Below the pieces are notes generated by a model. The model saw nothing but the letters and a program-made list of their open reading frames with translations. It was not told the DNA's origin and ran no database searches. 35,007 nt of DNA from [Clostridium] methylpentosum DSM 5476 (GTDB taxonomy: Bacteria > Bacillota > Clostridia > Oscillospirales > Ruminococcaceae): NCBI GenBank assembly GCA_000158655.1, contig EQ973344.1:1045999-1081005 (forward strand). Direction: 5' to 3'. How positions within the stretch are numbered: the stretch's first letter is position 1; the number at the start of each line of letters is the position of its first letter. Made by a program: the position numbers and the translations under genes. Shown in pieces: positions 6,104 through 14,874 of this stretch.

Positions 6104-8266
6104 CTACTTCTTTTTGCCATCCTCTTTGAGGCTCTGCTCGAGCAACAGGGCAAAGGCGGATTTCTGCGGAGGCTGGTTTTTGTTCTGGTTTCTCAGATAA
6201 TCCCGCACCGCGCCCTTGGACGCGCCGCCGCCCCGTTCGGCGTGGAACTTGTCCGCCTTCTGGCGGAAGCCGCAGCGGCAGACATAGCACTTTTTCTCTC
6301 CATCGCCGAACAGCTCCATCTTTTTGTGGCAGTTGGGACAGCGGGCGTTGGTCTCCATGCTGATGTTGCGGCGGTAACCGCATTCCCTGTCCTGACAGAC
6401 GTACATCTTGCCCTTTTTGCCCTGCACCCGCAGCAGGAATTTTCCGCACTCGGGACAGACCTCCTTGGTGAGGTTGTCGTGGGTGAATTTGAGCTCGCTC
6501 GCGGCGACGGTTTTGACCAGGTCTTTGGTGTAGCCCTTGATCTGAGAAATGAACGCTTCCTTTTTCACGCTCCCCTTGCGGATTTCCTCGAGCTGGCACT
6601 CCCATTTTGCGGTGAGCAGCGGCTCCTTCAAATCCGGGGGCACGAGGGAAATCAGCTGCATCCCCTTGGAAGTCGGAATGAGGGTATTGCCCCGCTTTTC
6701 CACATAGAACGAAGAAAACAGCTTTTCTATGATGTCGGCGCGGGTCGCCGGGGTACCGAGCCCGCCGCTGATAAACTCCTTCATCCTCTTGTCCTGGATA
6801 AACTTGGCGGGGTTCTCCATCGCCGAGAGGAGGGTCGCCTCGGTGTAGCGCGCCGGGGGGCTGGTCCTGCCCGCTTTGACCTGGATGTTCTTGCATGTGA
6901 ATACATCCCCCTGGTGGAATGAGGGAAGCGTCTGCTCCTCCTCTTCTTCCTCGTCGCGGAAGTCGTAGACCCGCTTCCAGCCCTGGTGAAGGATTTCCCG
7001 GCCCGACGCGTCGAACCGCTCCCCCTCGCAGGTGAGCTCTACCTTGATCTTGTTGTACTCGTAGTTGGGGTAAAAGACGGTGAGGAACCGCTTGACTACC
7101 AGCAGATAAATCCGCTTTTCCTCGCTCGTCATGTGCAGGGTGTCCGCCCGCTGCTCGGTCGGGATGATCGCGTGGTGGTCGCTGACCTTGGCGTTGTTGA
7201 CGCAGGCGCGGGCGATCTGCTTGTGATAGGTGATGATGTCCTTGACAATGGGAGAAAACTCCCCGATTGAGACGGCGCGCAGCCGCTCGTTGAGGGTGGG
7301 CACAATGTCGCTGGTCAGATAGCGCGAATCGGTGCGGGGATAGGTGAGCGCCTTGTGGTTTTCATACAGCCGCTGCATGATCTGCAGGGTCTGCTTGGCG
7401 GAAAAGCCGTACATCTTGTTCGCATCCCGCTGCAGCTCGGTCAGATCGTAGAGCATGGGGGGCGGGGTGGATTTTTTGGAGCGCTGCACCTCGGTGACTT
7501 TGAACGGCTTGTTTTTGATCTTCTCCCCGAGCGCATCGGCACGCTCCTTGTCAAAAATCATGCTCTGGCCGTTTTTATCCTTATAAGTCGCGAAAAAGCT
7601 GCCGAGGTCGGCGCGGACGGTGTGAAACTCCTTGGGGACGAATTTCTTGATTTCCTCCTCCCGCTGGGCGAGGATGGCGAGGGTCGGGGTCTGGACGCGC
7701 CCGGCTGAGAGCTGGGCGTTGTATTTGCAGGTGAGGGCGCGGGTGACGTTGAGGCCGACGAGCCAGTCCGCCTCCGCCCGCGACTGGGCGGACATATAAA
7801 GGTTCTCATACTCCCTGCCGTCCCTGAGGTGGGCGAACCCTTCCTTGATCGCCTTGTCGGTCTGGGAGGAAATCCACAGCCGCTTGATTGGCTTGTGGAA
7901 GCCCGCCATCTCGATGATCCAGCGGGCGACCAGCTCCCCTTCCCGCCCCGCGTCGGTGGCGATGACAAGGGAGGAGACTTCGGGGCTGCGCAGCAGCCGC
8001 TTGACCACGCTGTACTGCTTGGAGGTTTCAGGGATGACCTTGAGCGCCATTTTGTGCGGCATCATGGGCAGGGTCTCCATGCTCCAGGTTTTGTACTGGT
8101 CGCCGTAGTGCTCCGGCTCAGCGAGCTCGACGAGGTGGCCGAGCGCCCAGGTGACGATGTATTTCTCCCCCGACAGGGCGCCCCCGGCGTTTCTCTTGCA
8201 GCCGAGGACGCGGGCAATCTCCCGCCCGACCGAGGGTTTTTCCGCTAAAACGAGTATCTTTGACAT
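6104..8266 (-). CDS. topB: DNA topoisomerase III
   Basis: A 720-residue type IA topoisomerase that passes single strands to decatenate or relax DNA. The TOPRIM domain is at the N-terminus (LAEKPSVGREIA; acidic ATDAGREGE at residues 103-111). The active-site tyrosine is Tyr309 in ALTYPRTDSRYL, and GGLGTPATRADIIEKL lies further on. The C-terminus has cysteine clusters (CPECGKF, CQDRECGY, CPNCHKK, CRCGF) that form zinc-ribbon-like modules, as in many Firmicutes TopB proteins. AAGGAG is 8 bases before the ATG. It is the third gene of an operon after the sirtuin and the small membrane protein (12-base gap). Complete, with all key residues. Chromosomal topB is common in Clostridia, but conjugative elements also carry it; no other transfer gene is present here. 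Confidence 0.96.
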   Translation of the reverse strand: MSKILVLAEKPSVGREIARVLGCKRNAGGALSGEKYIVTWALGHLVELAEPEHYGDQYKTWSMETLPMMPHKMALKVIPETSKQYSVVKRLLRSPEVSSLVIATDAGREGELVARWIIEMAGFHKPIKRLWISSQTDKAIKEGFAHLRDGREYENLYMSAQSRAEADWLVGLNVTRALTCKYNAQLSAGRVQTPTLAILAQREEEIKKFVPKEFHTVRADLGSFFATYKDKNGQSMIFDKERADALGEKIKNKPFKVTEVQRSKKSTPPPMLYDLTELQRDANKMYGFSAKQTLQIMQRLYENHKALTYPRTDSRYLTSDIVPTLNERLRAVSIGEFSPIVKDIITYHKQIARACVNNAKVSDHHAIIPTEQRADTLHMTSEEKRIYLLVVKRFLTVFYPNYEYNKIKVELTCEGERFDASGREILHQGWKRVYDFRDEEEEEEQTLPSFHQGDVFTCKNIQVKAGRTSPPARYTEATLLSAMENPAKFIQDKRMKEFISGGLGTPATRADIIEKLFSSFYVEKRGNTLIPTSKGMQLISLVPPDLKEPLLTAKWECQLEEIRKGSVKKEAFISQIKGYTKDLVKTVAASELKFTHDNLTKEVCPECGKFLLRVQGKKGKMYVCQDRECGYRRNISMETNARCPNCHKKMELFGDGEKKCYVCRCGFRQKADKFHAERGGGASKGAVRDYLRNQNKNQPPQKSAFALLLEQSLKEDGKKK

Positions 8267-8278
8267 GTGGTTTGCTCC

Positions 8279-8752
8279 TTAAAAAAGTGGTGTTTTTGGT
8301 TTCTTTTCCTCAATGGGCAGCTGGTCCAGCAGCTTTGCGACCTCCTCGGCGTTGTCTCCCACGACTTCGTAGGTCTCCCCGCCGCTGGTGAACGTCACCC
8401 GGGTGGAGCTGCTTTTGCCCTTCTTCTTGTGAAGCGCGCCGACCAGGTTGCAGATCCCGGTGGCCAGGCTGAGCGAGGCGGTGAGCACTGTCACGACATC
8501 CCCGACGCTGACCAGGGACAGGAGGGCGGAGAGGACGTCGAGTGAAAACATCCCGGAATACAGGGAAGGGACCGCGCCAATTACCCCGCCGGTGTGCCAG
8601 AGCAGCTGACCAATGCCCGGTTCTTCCAACACCGCGGCGTCCTGATGGCGTTCCAGCAGCTGCTTCACTGCCTGGTACTCCTCCCGGGTGAGCTTGATCG
8701 CAATCAGGGTATCCTGTTCCCCCGACTGTCTTGAAATGCTGAACTGTTGCAT
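8279..8752 (-). CDS. Unknown small membrane-associated protein
   Basis: A 157-residue protein I do not recognise. Residues 1-50 are soluble (MQQFSISRQSGEQDTLIAIK, then LTREEYQAVKQLLERH, helical). About residues 55-110 are hydrophobic and contain one or two membrane segments (around SALLSLVSVGDVVTVLTASLS). The Lys/Ser-rich linker HKKKGKSSS leads to a C-terminal segment RVTFTSGGETYEVVGDNAEE followed by a helix, a pattern reminiscent of a small alpha/beta module. The start at 8752 is chosen because AGGAGG is 6 bases upstream and the sirtuin stop is 10 bases before it. Lying between the sirtuin and topB genes, it is surely co-transcribed with both. It may contact the membrane side of a process involving them, but that is speculation. 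Confidence 0.7.
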   Translation of the reverse strand: MQQFSISRQSGEQDTLIAIKLTREEYQAVKQLLERHQDAAVLEEPGIGQLLWHTGGVIGAVPSLYSGMFSLDVLSALLSLVSVGDVVTVLTASLSLATGICNLVGALHKKKGKSSSTRVTFTSGGETYEVVGDNAEEVAKLLDQLPIEEKKPKTPLF

Positions 8753-8762
8753 AGTCCGCCTC

Positions 8763-9482
8763 CTAGGCCTTGATCTGTCCGAGGATCTCCCCGATTTTGC
8801 CCTGGAGAAAGAGGTCGGACCGGCTGTCGTAGGAGGTGCTCCCCTTGTTGATGAGCACCAGCCTGTCCCCTTTGTAGTAGTTGACCATCCCCGCCGCGGG
8901 GTAGACGACGAGGGAGGTGCCTCCGATGATGAGCATGTCGGCAGATGCGATCGCCTCCACCGCCGCGCGCATGGTGGCGCCGTCAAGGCTCTCTTCGTAG
9001 AGCACCACATCCGGCTTGATCTCCCCGCCGCAGCTGCAGGTGGGCACCCCGGCGCTGTGGAGGATGAAGTCGAGATCGTAAAACTTGCCGCAGCGGCGGC
9101 AATAGTTGCGGTGCACCGAGCCGTGCAGTTCAAGGACGTTCTGGCTCCCCGCCATCTGGTGCAGGCCGTCGATGTTCTGGGTCACCACCGCCTTGAGCTT
9201 GCCGGCTTGTTCGAGCGCGGCGAGCTTTTTGTGCGCCGCATTGGGCTTTGCATCGGGAAAGAGCATGCGGTCGCGGTAAAACTCATAGAATTCCACTGTG
9301 CGTGTGTCGTAAAAGCTGCGGCTGATGATCTGTTCGGGCGGGTAACGGTACTTCTGATGGTACAGTCCGTCCACGCTGCGGAAATCGGGGATGCCGCTCT
9401 CGGTGGACACCCCGGCGCCGCCGAAAAAGACGATCGACTCGCTCTGGTCGATCCACTGCTGAAGCTGCTCAATGGGTTGCAT
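8763..9482 (-). CDS. NAD-dependent protein deacylase (sirtuin)
   Basis: A 239-residue sirtuin that removes acyl groups from lysines using NAD+. The NAD-binding motif [14 protein letters not shown] is at residues 22-35, TQNIDGLH at 101-108 and catalytic His120 in LELHGS. A zinc site is formed by Cys128, Cys131, Cys149 and Cys151 (CRRC, CSC). Length and motifs are complete for the CobB/SrtN group. The longer in-frame reading from 9596 is rejected: GGAGG sits 7 bases before the ATG at 9482, and the extra N-terminus would cover the promoter region. First gene of the operon with the small membrane protein (10-base gap) and topB. Confidence 0.94.
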   Translation of the reverse strand: MQPIEQLQQWIDQSESIVFFGGAGVSTESGIPDFRSVDGLYHQKYRYPPEQIISRSFYDTRTVEFYEFYRDRMLFPDAKPNAAHKKLAALEQAGKLKAVVTQNIDGLHQMAGSQNVLELHGSVHRNYCRRCGKFYDLDFILHSAGVPTCSCGGEIKPDVVLYEESLDGATMRAAVEAIASADMLIIGGTSLVVYPAAGMVNYYKGDRLVLINKGSTSYDSRSDLFLQGKIGEILGQIKA

Positions 9483-9545
9483 ATCGTTGCCTCCTTGCCG
9501 TCCTTCCCGGGCGGTTTTTTTGTCCAATCCAATTGGTTCCTGCTT

Positions 9546-9551
9546 ATTATA
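9546..9551 (-). promoter_or_regulatory. -10 box of the sirtuin-topB operon
   Basis: A perfect TATAAT on the minus strand, 63 bases before the sirtuin ATG. No convincing -35 hexamer is seen at the right distance, so this call is weaker than others in the window. Confidence 0.4.
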
Positions 9552-9596
9552 CCATATTTCCACACCTTTTTGGGCATTTTTTTGAAAGGATGGCAA

Positions 9597-9625
9597 TTGA
9601 CAAACCGCTCCCGGAGGGATATACT
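9597..9625 (+). promoter_or_regulatory. Promoter of the TetR-YhgE operon
   Basis: A perfect TTGACA (9597-9602), 17-base spacer and TATACT (9620-9625), 48 bases before the ATG at 9673. It is divergent from the sirtuin operon. Confidence 0.75.
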
Positions 9626-9672
9626 ATGACCAGAAAAGATTTTTGAGTCATAGAGTGTTTAGGAGGGCAACT

Positions 9673-10261
9673 ATGGGTTCCGCATTCAGCGACAGCGAAA
9701 AACAAGCCATTGTCCGTCAGCTCAAGCAGAGCGCGCAGGGGTGTATGCGCAAATACGGCATCAAGCGCACGACGGTCGACCAGCTCGCAAACCAGGCGGG
9801 CATTTCCAAGGGGGCGTTTTACGCCTTTTACTCCTCTAAGGAGGAGCTTCTCTTTGAGGTCTTTCAGGATTACCGCGACGAGATGTACCAGGCCGCGCTC
9901 GACATCCTGCTCGACTCCACCAGCCTTTCGGAGCGGGAGCGGGTTTACCGCGCAGTGCTCGAGGTGTGCATGCGGATCAAGCGGTCGTTCCTCGTGACCA
10001 TGATCGAAAACGGAGAGCTCACCTACCTGCTGCGCAAGCTGCCCGCCGACACAATTGCGCTGCGTTACCGCAGCGACGATCAGCACATCCAGTACATTTT
10101 GCAGCAGTCAAACATCCAGACCAAAGTCCCCCCCGCCGCTGATCTCCGCGACGATCCGGGCGATCTTTCTCACCATCTTCCACCAGGACAGCGTGGGCGA
10201 GCAGTACTGCGACGAGGTGCTCAAGCTGCTCATCTCAGGCGTCTGCCGCGAAATCCTATAA
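9673..10261 (+). CDS. TetR/AcrR-family regulator, frameshifted at a C7 run
   Basis: A TetR-type repressor whose N-terminal HTH is intact: residues 30-55 (GIKRTTVDQLANQAGISKGAFYAF). The ligand-domain helices follow in the same frame to QTKVPP, encoded at the run of seven C at 10128-10134. After that the original frame degenerates and would run on to 10629 inside the next gene. Removing one C restores a sensible ending (PLISATIRAIFLTIFHQDSVG ... CREIL) with a stop at 10261, giving about 195 residues, normal for TetR. So this is a one-base insertion, by sequencing or assembly error, a real mutation, or slippage. AGGAGG lies 6 bases before the ATG. The next gene begins 24 bases after the restored stop, and TetR genes next to yhgE are common, so it probably controls that gene. 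Confidence 0.82.
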
Positions 10262-10285
10262 AAATCAAAACTGGAGGCGTGTTGT

Positions 10286-12454
10286 ATGCACAACATATTC
10301 GCAATTTTTTGGAGGGACCTCAAGCGCATCGTCAAAAACCCGATGGCGCTCATTGTGGCCATCGGGATCACGGTACTCCCCTGTCTGTACGCCTGGTTCA
10401 ACATCGCGGCCTGCTGGGACCCCTACGGCAACACCAACGGCATCAAGGTCGCGGTCGCCAACACCGACAGCGGAGTATCGCTCGACGGGGTGGAGGTCAA
10501 CATCGGCGACCTCGTGGTGCAGAACCTGCGGGAAAACGACCAGATCGGCTGGCAGTTTGTGGACGAAGAGGATGCGCTCGACGGGGTGAAAAGCGGCCGG
10601 TACTACGCCGCTGTGGTGATTCCCACTGATTTCAGCGAAGGGATTGCGAGCATCCTCTCGGACGACATTCAAAAAACCAGCATTGAATACTACGTCAATG
10701 AAAAGAAAAACGCCATCGCCCCCAAGATCACCGACAAGGGGGTGGGCGTCATCCAGCAGCAGGTGAATTCCACCTTTATCAGCTCAGTGACCGAGGTCAT
10801 CGGCAAGGTGCTCAACCTCACAGACGAAGAGCTGAACAAGCGGGGGATCGACCCAGTCGACAAGCTGCTCGAAAACCTGAACAAAATTGACGCTGACCTC
10901 GGGCAGGTCTCCACTGCGATCGACGCGTTCAAGAGCGCCTCCCTCTCGATTGACGACCTGCTCAAAACGACCCAGCTCAACCTCCCGGACGACGCTTCAA
11001 AGCTTGTGGAGGACAGTCAAAAAACAGTGAGCGACCTAACCGGGGTGATCAACTCCTCCAAATCCGCCTCCGAGCGGATCGGCGGCGCGATCGGGGAGAT
11101 TCTTGAAATTGTCTCCGGCCAGGCGGGAGAACTTGAGAACGGCATCACCGAGGCGTTTGACATCCTTGCCACCGACTCCGCCAAGGCGGCAGAGGAGCTG
11201 CTCAAACTCAAACAGCCCTGCTATGACATCATCAGCCTCAACAACACCCTCTCCACAACCCTGCAAGAGCTCAACAGCAAGCTCCCCGTCCCGCTCGAGG
11301 GGATCACCAGGATCATTGAAAAGCTCGGCAACTCGACCGCCAAGCAGCAGGCCATTCTCGCAAAAATTGACGAGGTCGCCGCAGCGATCACCTCAGCAGG
11401 CAGCGCTCCAGCCGAAGCGCAGAAGGAACTGCTCGCCCTCATCGGGGAGGGAAAACAGGCGGCAAGTGACGCGAGCGGCGACTTTAAGGCAACTGTGCTG
11501 CCCCAGCTCAACACCACACTCGGCCACCTCTACGACACCCTCGGCGACGTATCCGGCCTGCTCACCAAAGCGGGGGACGCGGTGCCCAAGATTAACTCCA
11601 CCCTCGGCGGGGTGAGCAGCGCACTCGGCCACACCATCGAGGCGCTCGACAGCACCAACGCCCTGATCAAAACCGGGCGGGAAAAGATCGGCGGCATTGT
11701 CACCGAACTGAGCTCTGTCTCTGAGGACGAACGGTGGGAAAAGCTGCTCGAGATCATCCGCAACGATCCCTCGATTGCAAGCGACTTCATGTCCTCGCCG
11801 GTTGAGATCAACAGCAATTCGTTCTACCCGATTGAAAACTACGGCTCCGCCCTCGCCCCCTTTTACTCCATCCTCGCGATCTGGGTGGGCGGGCTCATCC
11901 TCTGCGCCATCCTCAAGACAAAGGTTGCGGAGGACGACCGGCTCAACAACTTCAAGCCCTATCAGGTCTACTTCGGGCGGTATCTGCTGTTCATGGCGTT
12001 CGGCATTCTCCAAACGCTGATCATCTGCATCGGGGACATCTGGTTCCTCGGTATCCAGTGCCTCAACAAGCCGCTCTTTATCCTTGCCGGAGTGCTCGCG
12101 AGCATTGTGTTCACAAATATCATCTACACCCTCACCATGTCGTTCGGGGACATCGGCAAGGCCATTGCGGTCATCCTGCTCGTCGTACAGGTGGCGGGGG
12201 CGGGCGGCACCTTCCCTGTCGAGGTGATGCCGGAGTTTTTCGGCGCCGTCAACCCATGGCTCCCCTTTACCGCAGGCATCAACGCGATGCGGGAGACGAT
12301 TGGCGGAATCTACCAAAACGCCTATCTCATCGACCTGCTCAAGCTTCTCGCCTATCTCCCAATCTCTCTCTTCATCGGCCTGGTGCTGAGAAAACCGGTT
12401 GCAAAATTTAACGACTTTTTTACCGAAAAGCTTGAGGAAACCCAATTGATGTAA
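10286..12454 (+). CDS. YhgE/Pip-family membrane protein
   Basis: A 722-residue protein of the YhgE/Pip family, which includes the phage infection protein of Lactococcus and ESX-type secretion accessory proteins; it shares the fold of ABC-2 permeases. Residues about 18-43 are a membrane segment (MALIVAIGITVLPCLYAWF), followed by the typical AWFNIAACWDPYGNTNGIKVAVANTD block. About residues 80-500 are outside the membrane, with long helices rich in Ser/Ala/Leu (coiled-coil-like). Five or so membrane segments lie between residue 525 and the end. GGAGG is 8 bases before the ATG. It follows the TetR gene in one operon. The exact transport or secretion role in this organism cannot be told. Confidence 0.9.
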   Translation: MHNIFAIFWRDLKRIVKNPMALIVAIGITVLPCLYAWFNIAACWDPYGNTNGIKVAVANTDSGVSLDGVEVNIGDLVVQNLRENDQIGWQFVDEEDALDGVKSGRYYAAVVIPTDFSEGIASILSDDIQKTSIEYYVNEKKNAIAPKITDKGVGVIQQQVNSTFISSVTEVIGKVLNLTDEELNKRGIDPVDKLLENLNKIDADLGQVSTAIDAFKSASLSIDDLLKTTQLNLPDDASKLVEDSQKTVSDLTGVINSSKSASERIGGAIGEILEIVSGQAGELENGITEAFDILATDSAKAAEELLKLKQPCYDIISLNNTLSTTLQELNSKLPVPLEGITRIIEKLGNSTAKQQAILAKIDEVAAAITSAGSAPAEAQKELLALIGEGKQAASDASGDFKATVLPQLNTTLGHLYDTLGDVSGLLTKAGDAVPKINSTLGGVSSALGHTIEALDSTNALIKTGREKIGGIVTELSSVSEDERWEKLLEIIRNDPSIASDFMSSPVEINSNSFYPIENYGSALAPFYSILAIWVGGLILCAILKTKVAEDDRLNNFKPYQVYFGRYLLFMAFGILQTLIICIGDIWFLGIQCLNKPLFILAGVLASIVFTNIIYTLTMSFGDIGKAIAVILLVVQVAGAGGTFPVEVMPEFFGAVNPWLPFTAGINAMRETIGGIYQNAYLIDLLKLLAYLPISLFIGLVLRKPVAKFNDFFTEKLEETQLM

Positions 12455-12528
12455 CCGCCCTGCTCGACTCGTTTCACACGGCTTCATCTGTTCCCGGTTG
12501 ATTCTTGTTTTTCTGATCAATGCGCAAC

Positions 12529-12559
12529 AAGCCCGCTGAACGAAATGTTCAGCGGGCTT
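12529..12559. terminator. Hairpin after yhgE-type gene
   Basis: A perfect 13-bp stem (AAGCCCGCTGAAC / GTTCAGCGGGCTT) with loop GAAAT, 75 bases after the stop codon. A T-run is absent, so termination strength is uncertain. A near-copy lies at 12701-12736. The 300 bases between the convergent genes hold these two hairpins and no gene. Confidence 0.55.
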
Positions 12560-12700
12560 CAGTCTGTCCAAAAACCCTATTTCGAGCAAAAAACGAGGCA
12601 TCCGGCGGCAGGCGCATCAGATGGCTTGGCGGCAAATGCCAGTTGGCTTGCCGAAGGCGGTTTGAGAAGGAGGTGCTCCCTCTTCGCCAAAATCGACGCG

Positions 12701-12746
12701 CTCAAGCCCTCTGAATTAACGTTCAGAGGGCTTGAGGTTTCCTTTT
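12701..12746 (+). terminator. Second hairpin with T-tract between convergent genes
   Basis: A perfect 15-bp stem (CTCAAGCCCTCTGAA / TTCAGAGGGCTTGAG) with a 6-base loop, then GTTTCCTTTTT on the plus strand. The stem resembles the one at 12529 but with a paired G-C to T-A change. Confidence 0.6.
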
Positions 12747-12754
12747 TGAGCTGG

Positions 12755-14161
12755 TCACTCCCCATTTAGCTGATCGCTGTTGAGGACAACCACATCACCG
12801 AGCTGGATCTCTGTTGTCCCTTTGGGGATGACGACGCTGTCCCCCCGTTTGATCATCACAACGAGGATGTGTTCGGGAATGTCCGCATCCATGAGCGTCT
12901 TGTTCAGCCACTTGCTGTCCTCCCCAACTGTAAATTCGTACAGTCGGGCGCTCCCCTCCTCCTCGTAGTCGTTAAAGGTTTTGAGGACGTTTTTGTCCTT
13001 TTCTACAAGGTCAAGCTTTTTCGCCACCCCTGGAATGAGCGTCCCCTGGATGCCAACTGACACCAGTGCGACGAGGAACACCATGTGAAATAGATTGGTG
13101 GAGAGCCCGGAAACCGTCGCTGTGGCGGTAATGGCAAACACGATGGAAGCCGCGCCGCGCAGGCCGACCCACGAGACGAGCGCCTGCTGCTTAAACGGGA
13201 TTTTAAACCAGCTCAGGATGGAGAAGGTGGCGATCGGCCGGGCGACAAAGATCAAAAAGAGCACCAGAGCGAGGCCGGGCAGCAGCACAGAGGGCAGCTG
13301 GGAGGGGAAAGAGAGCAGCCCGAGGGCGAAGAAGAGCATCATCTGCATCACCCAGGAGATGCCGTCAAAAAAGTGGATCAAGCTGCGCTTGTGCTGAATC
13401 CGGCTGTTGCCGAGCAGAATTCCAATTAGATAGACACAGAGGTAGCCGTTTCCCCCAAAATACTCGCACAGTCCGTATCCGAGCACCACCACTGCGCCGG
13501 TAAAGAGCGGATAGAGTCCGCTGATTTCAAGATTGATTTTTTTGAGCACGAACACTGCGAGCTTTCCGAACAGAAATCCAAGTGCAAGCCCGAGTCCGAT
13601 CTGAGCGGCGATCATCCAGCCGATGGCATGGGAAGACGACGTCAGGATGCTGAGGAGGATCATCGTCATCATGTAGGAAACCGGGTCGTTGCTTCCGCTC
13701 TCAATCTCGAGCAGTGAGGCGAGCCCGCCCTTAAGGTTGAGCTTGCGGGAGCGCAGGATGCTGAACACCGAAGCCGCATCGGTGGAGGAGACGACCGCGC
13801 CGATGAGCAGCGCTTCGACCAGATTCCCCCGAAACAAAATATAGTAAAACAGCCCGGTGAGCAGTGCGGTGAGGACAACCCCCAGCGTCGACATCAGAAT
13901 CGCCGGGGCGAGCACCGGGCGCGCCTGCTTGATGTTGGTTTGAAAGCCGCCGAAAAACATGATGAAGATCAGGGCAAAGGAACAGAGCTGTTGAGCGAGC
14001 TGAAAGTCGTCAAAGACAATGCCGCCAAACCCGTCCGAGCCAAACAGCATGCCGAGAACCAGGAAAATGAGCAGGGAGGGAATGCCGAACCTGTATAAGA
14101 GTTTACTCGCAACCACGCAGATGAGCACGATCGCAGCGCCAATGATCAAAGTATGTGCCAA
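12755..14161 (-). CDS. Potassium/proton antiporter, CvrA/NhaP2 type
   Basis: A 468-residue membrane antiporter. About twelve membrane segments fill residues 1-385. The family motifs are LLIFLVLGMLFGSDGFGG near the N-terminus, SSTDAASVFSILRSRKL, and LEIESGSNDPVSY, whose Asn-Asp pair is the ion-binding site of cation/proton antiporters. The cytoplasmic tail (about 395-468, YEFTVGEDSKWLNKTLMDAD ... GDVVVLNSD) is an RCK_C/TrkA_C ligand-binding domain. This set is typical of CvrA/NhaP2 K+/H+ antiporters that export K+ in exchange for protons; Na+ as the substrate cannot be excluded. Single-gene unit with its own promoter. Confidence 0.92.
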   Translation of the reverse strand: MAHTLIIGAAIVLICVVASKLLYRFGIPSLLIFLVLGMLFGSDGFGGIVFDDFQLAQQLCSFALIFIMFFGGFQTNIKQARPVLAPAILMSTLGVVLTALLTGLFYYILFRGNLVEALLIGAVVSSTDAASVFSILRSRKLNLKGGLASLLEIESGSNDPVSYMMTMILLSILTSSSHAIGWMIAAQIGLGLALGFLFGKLAVFVLKKINLEISGLYPLFTGAVVVLGYGLCEYFGGNGYLCVYLIGILLGNSRIQHKRSLIHFFDGISWVMQMMLFFALGLLSFPSQLPSVLLPGLALVLFLIFVARPIATFSILSWFKIPFKQQALVSWVGLRGAASIVFAITATATVSGLSTNLFHMVFLVALVSVGIQGTLIPGVAKKLDLVEKDKNVLKTFNDYEEEGSARLYEFTVGEDSKWLNKTLMDADIPEHILVVMIKRGDSVVIPKGTTEIQLGDVVVLNSDQLNGE

Positions 14162-14195
14162 ATTGATCCCTCCACTTCATATTTCTGTAAATAGT

Positions 14196-14235
14196 ATAAC
14201 ATAAAAATATCTAGTTTGCAACGGCAAACTAGCCA
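14196..14235 (-). promoter_or_regulatory. Antiporter promoter with overlapping inverted repeat
   Basis: Minus strand: TTGCAA (14219-14224), 17-base spacer, TATACT (14196-14201), 34 bases before the ATG. A perfect inverted repeat CTAGTTTGC-aacg-GCAAACTAG (14214-14235) covers the -35 box, a position fit for an operator. From 14236 to 14778 there is AT-rich then mixed sequence with a small hairpin (CTCTCC-agcc-GGAGAG, 14388-14403) and no gene that I can support. Confidence 0.5.
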
Positions 14236-14778
14236 ATTTTGAATTAATTACTCCCCTCATATTCAAAATATGCGGATAAAACAGCAAAAATAACCAAAAC
14301 CCCTCTGTTTTTTGAATTTTTCATCTGTCTCAATTTCAAATTTAGCCGACTGAATCTCAGCCTGTTGTGCCCAGCCGGGCGCTTTCGCTCTCCAGCCGGA
14401 GAGTCCCCTGCCAAGGACACAGCTTGCAGAATTTCATTCTACTGTAGATTGGGAGGCAGGGGGATGCTGTTTCAAAAATAGATTGTTTCGCAAAGGCAGG
14501 GTTCAGAAATCCAATTCCAATAAAACCAGATGATGAGAGAAACAGCCTACACCGGCCGAGCAGGTGAATTGAGCTGACCAGTATACAAAACAAACTTTTT
14601 GACGTTGCTCCCTCATCCGATCCCGCCGAGGGGCTCCCCGAAACGATGCCTAGAGAATTTACAAGGAGTATTTTAGATGGATCGAATAGCTTCTACTCGT
14701 GCAGCTCTCCCGACTAATTCCTCCGAACCTGAAACTGGATTTTGCGGGCCAAATTCACAAAATACAACAGAAAGTTTC

Positions 14779-14807
14779 ATGACATTCCCCCTCGTTTGTG
14801 TTATACT
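14779..14807 (+). promoter_or_regulatory. Promoter of the phasin-like/AarF operon
   Basis: ATGACA (14779-14784), 17-base spacer, TATACT (14802-14807), 67 bases before the ATG at 14875. Confidence 0.6.
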
Positions 14808-14874
14808 AAATATAGGATTCCAACCTGCAATAGAATCTTCAATCGCGTTTTCAAACTAGAAAGGAGCGATCTTT

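Noticed and set aside
12529-12559. A LexA-like GAAC ... GTTC inside the hairpin after the YhgE-type gene
   Set aside because: The spacing is five bases instead of four and it lies within a hairpin downstream of a gene, not in a promoter.
14677-14859. A 60-residue open frame with AAGGAG 8 bases before its ATG
   Set aside because: It runs through the promoter of the phasin-like gene, has no recognisable features, and its composition does not look coding. A leader peptide cannot be ruled out.
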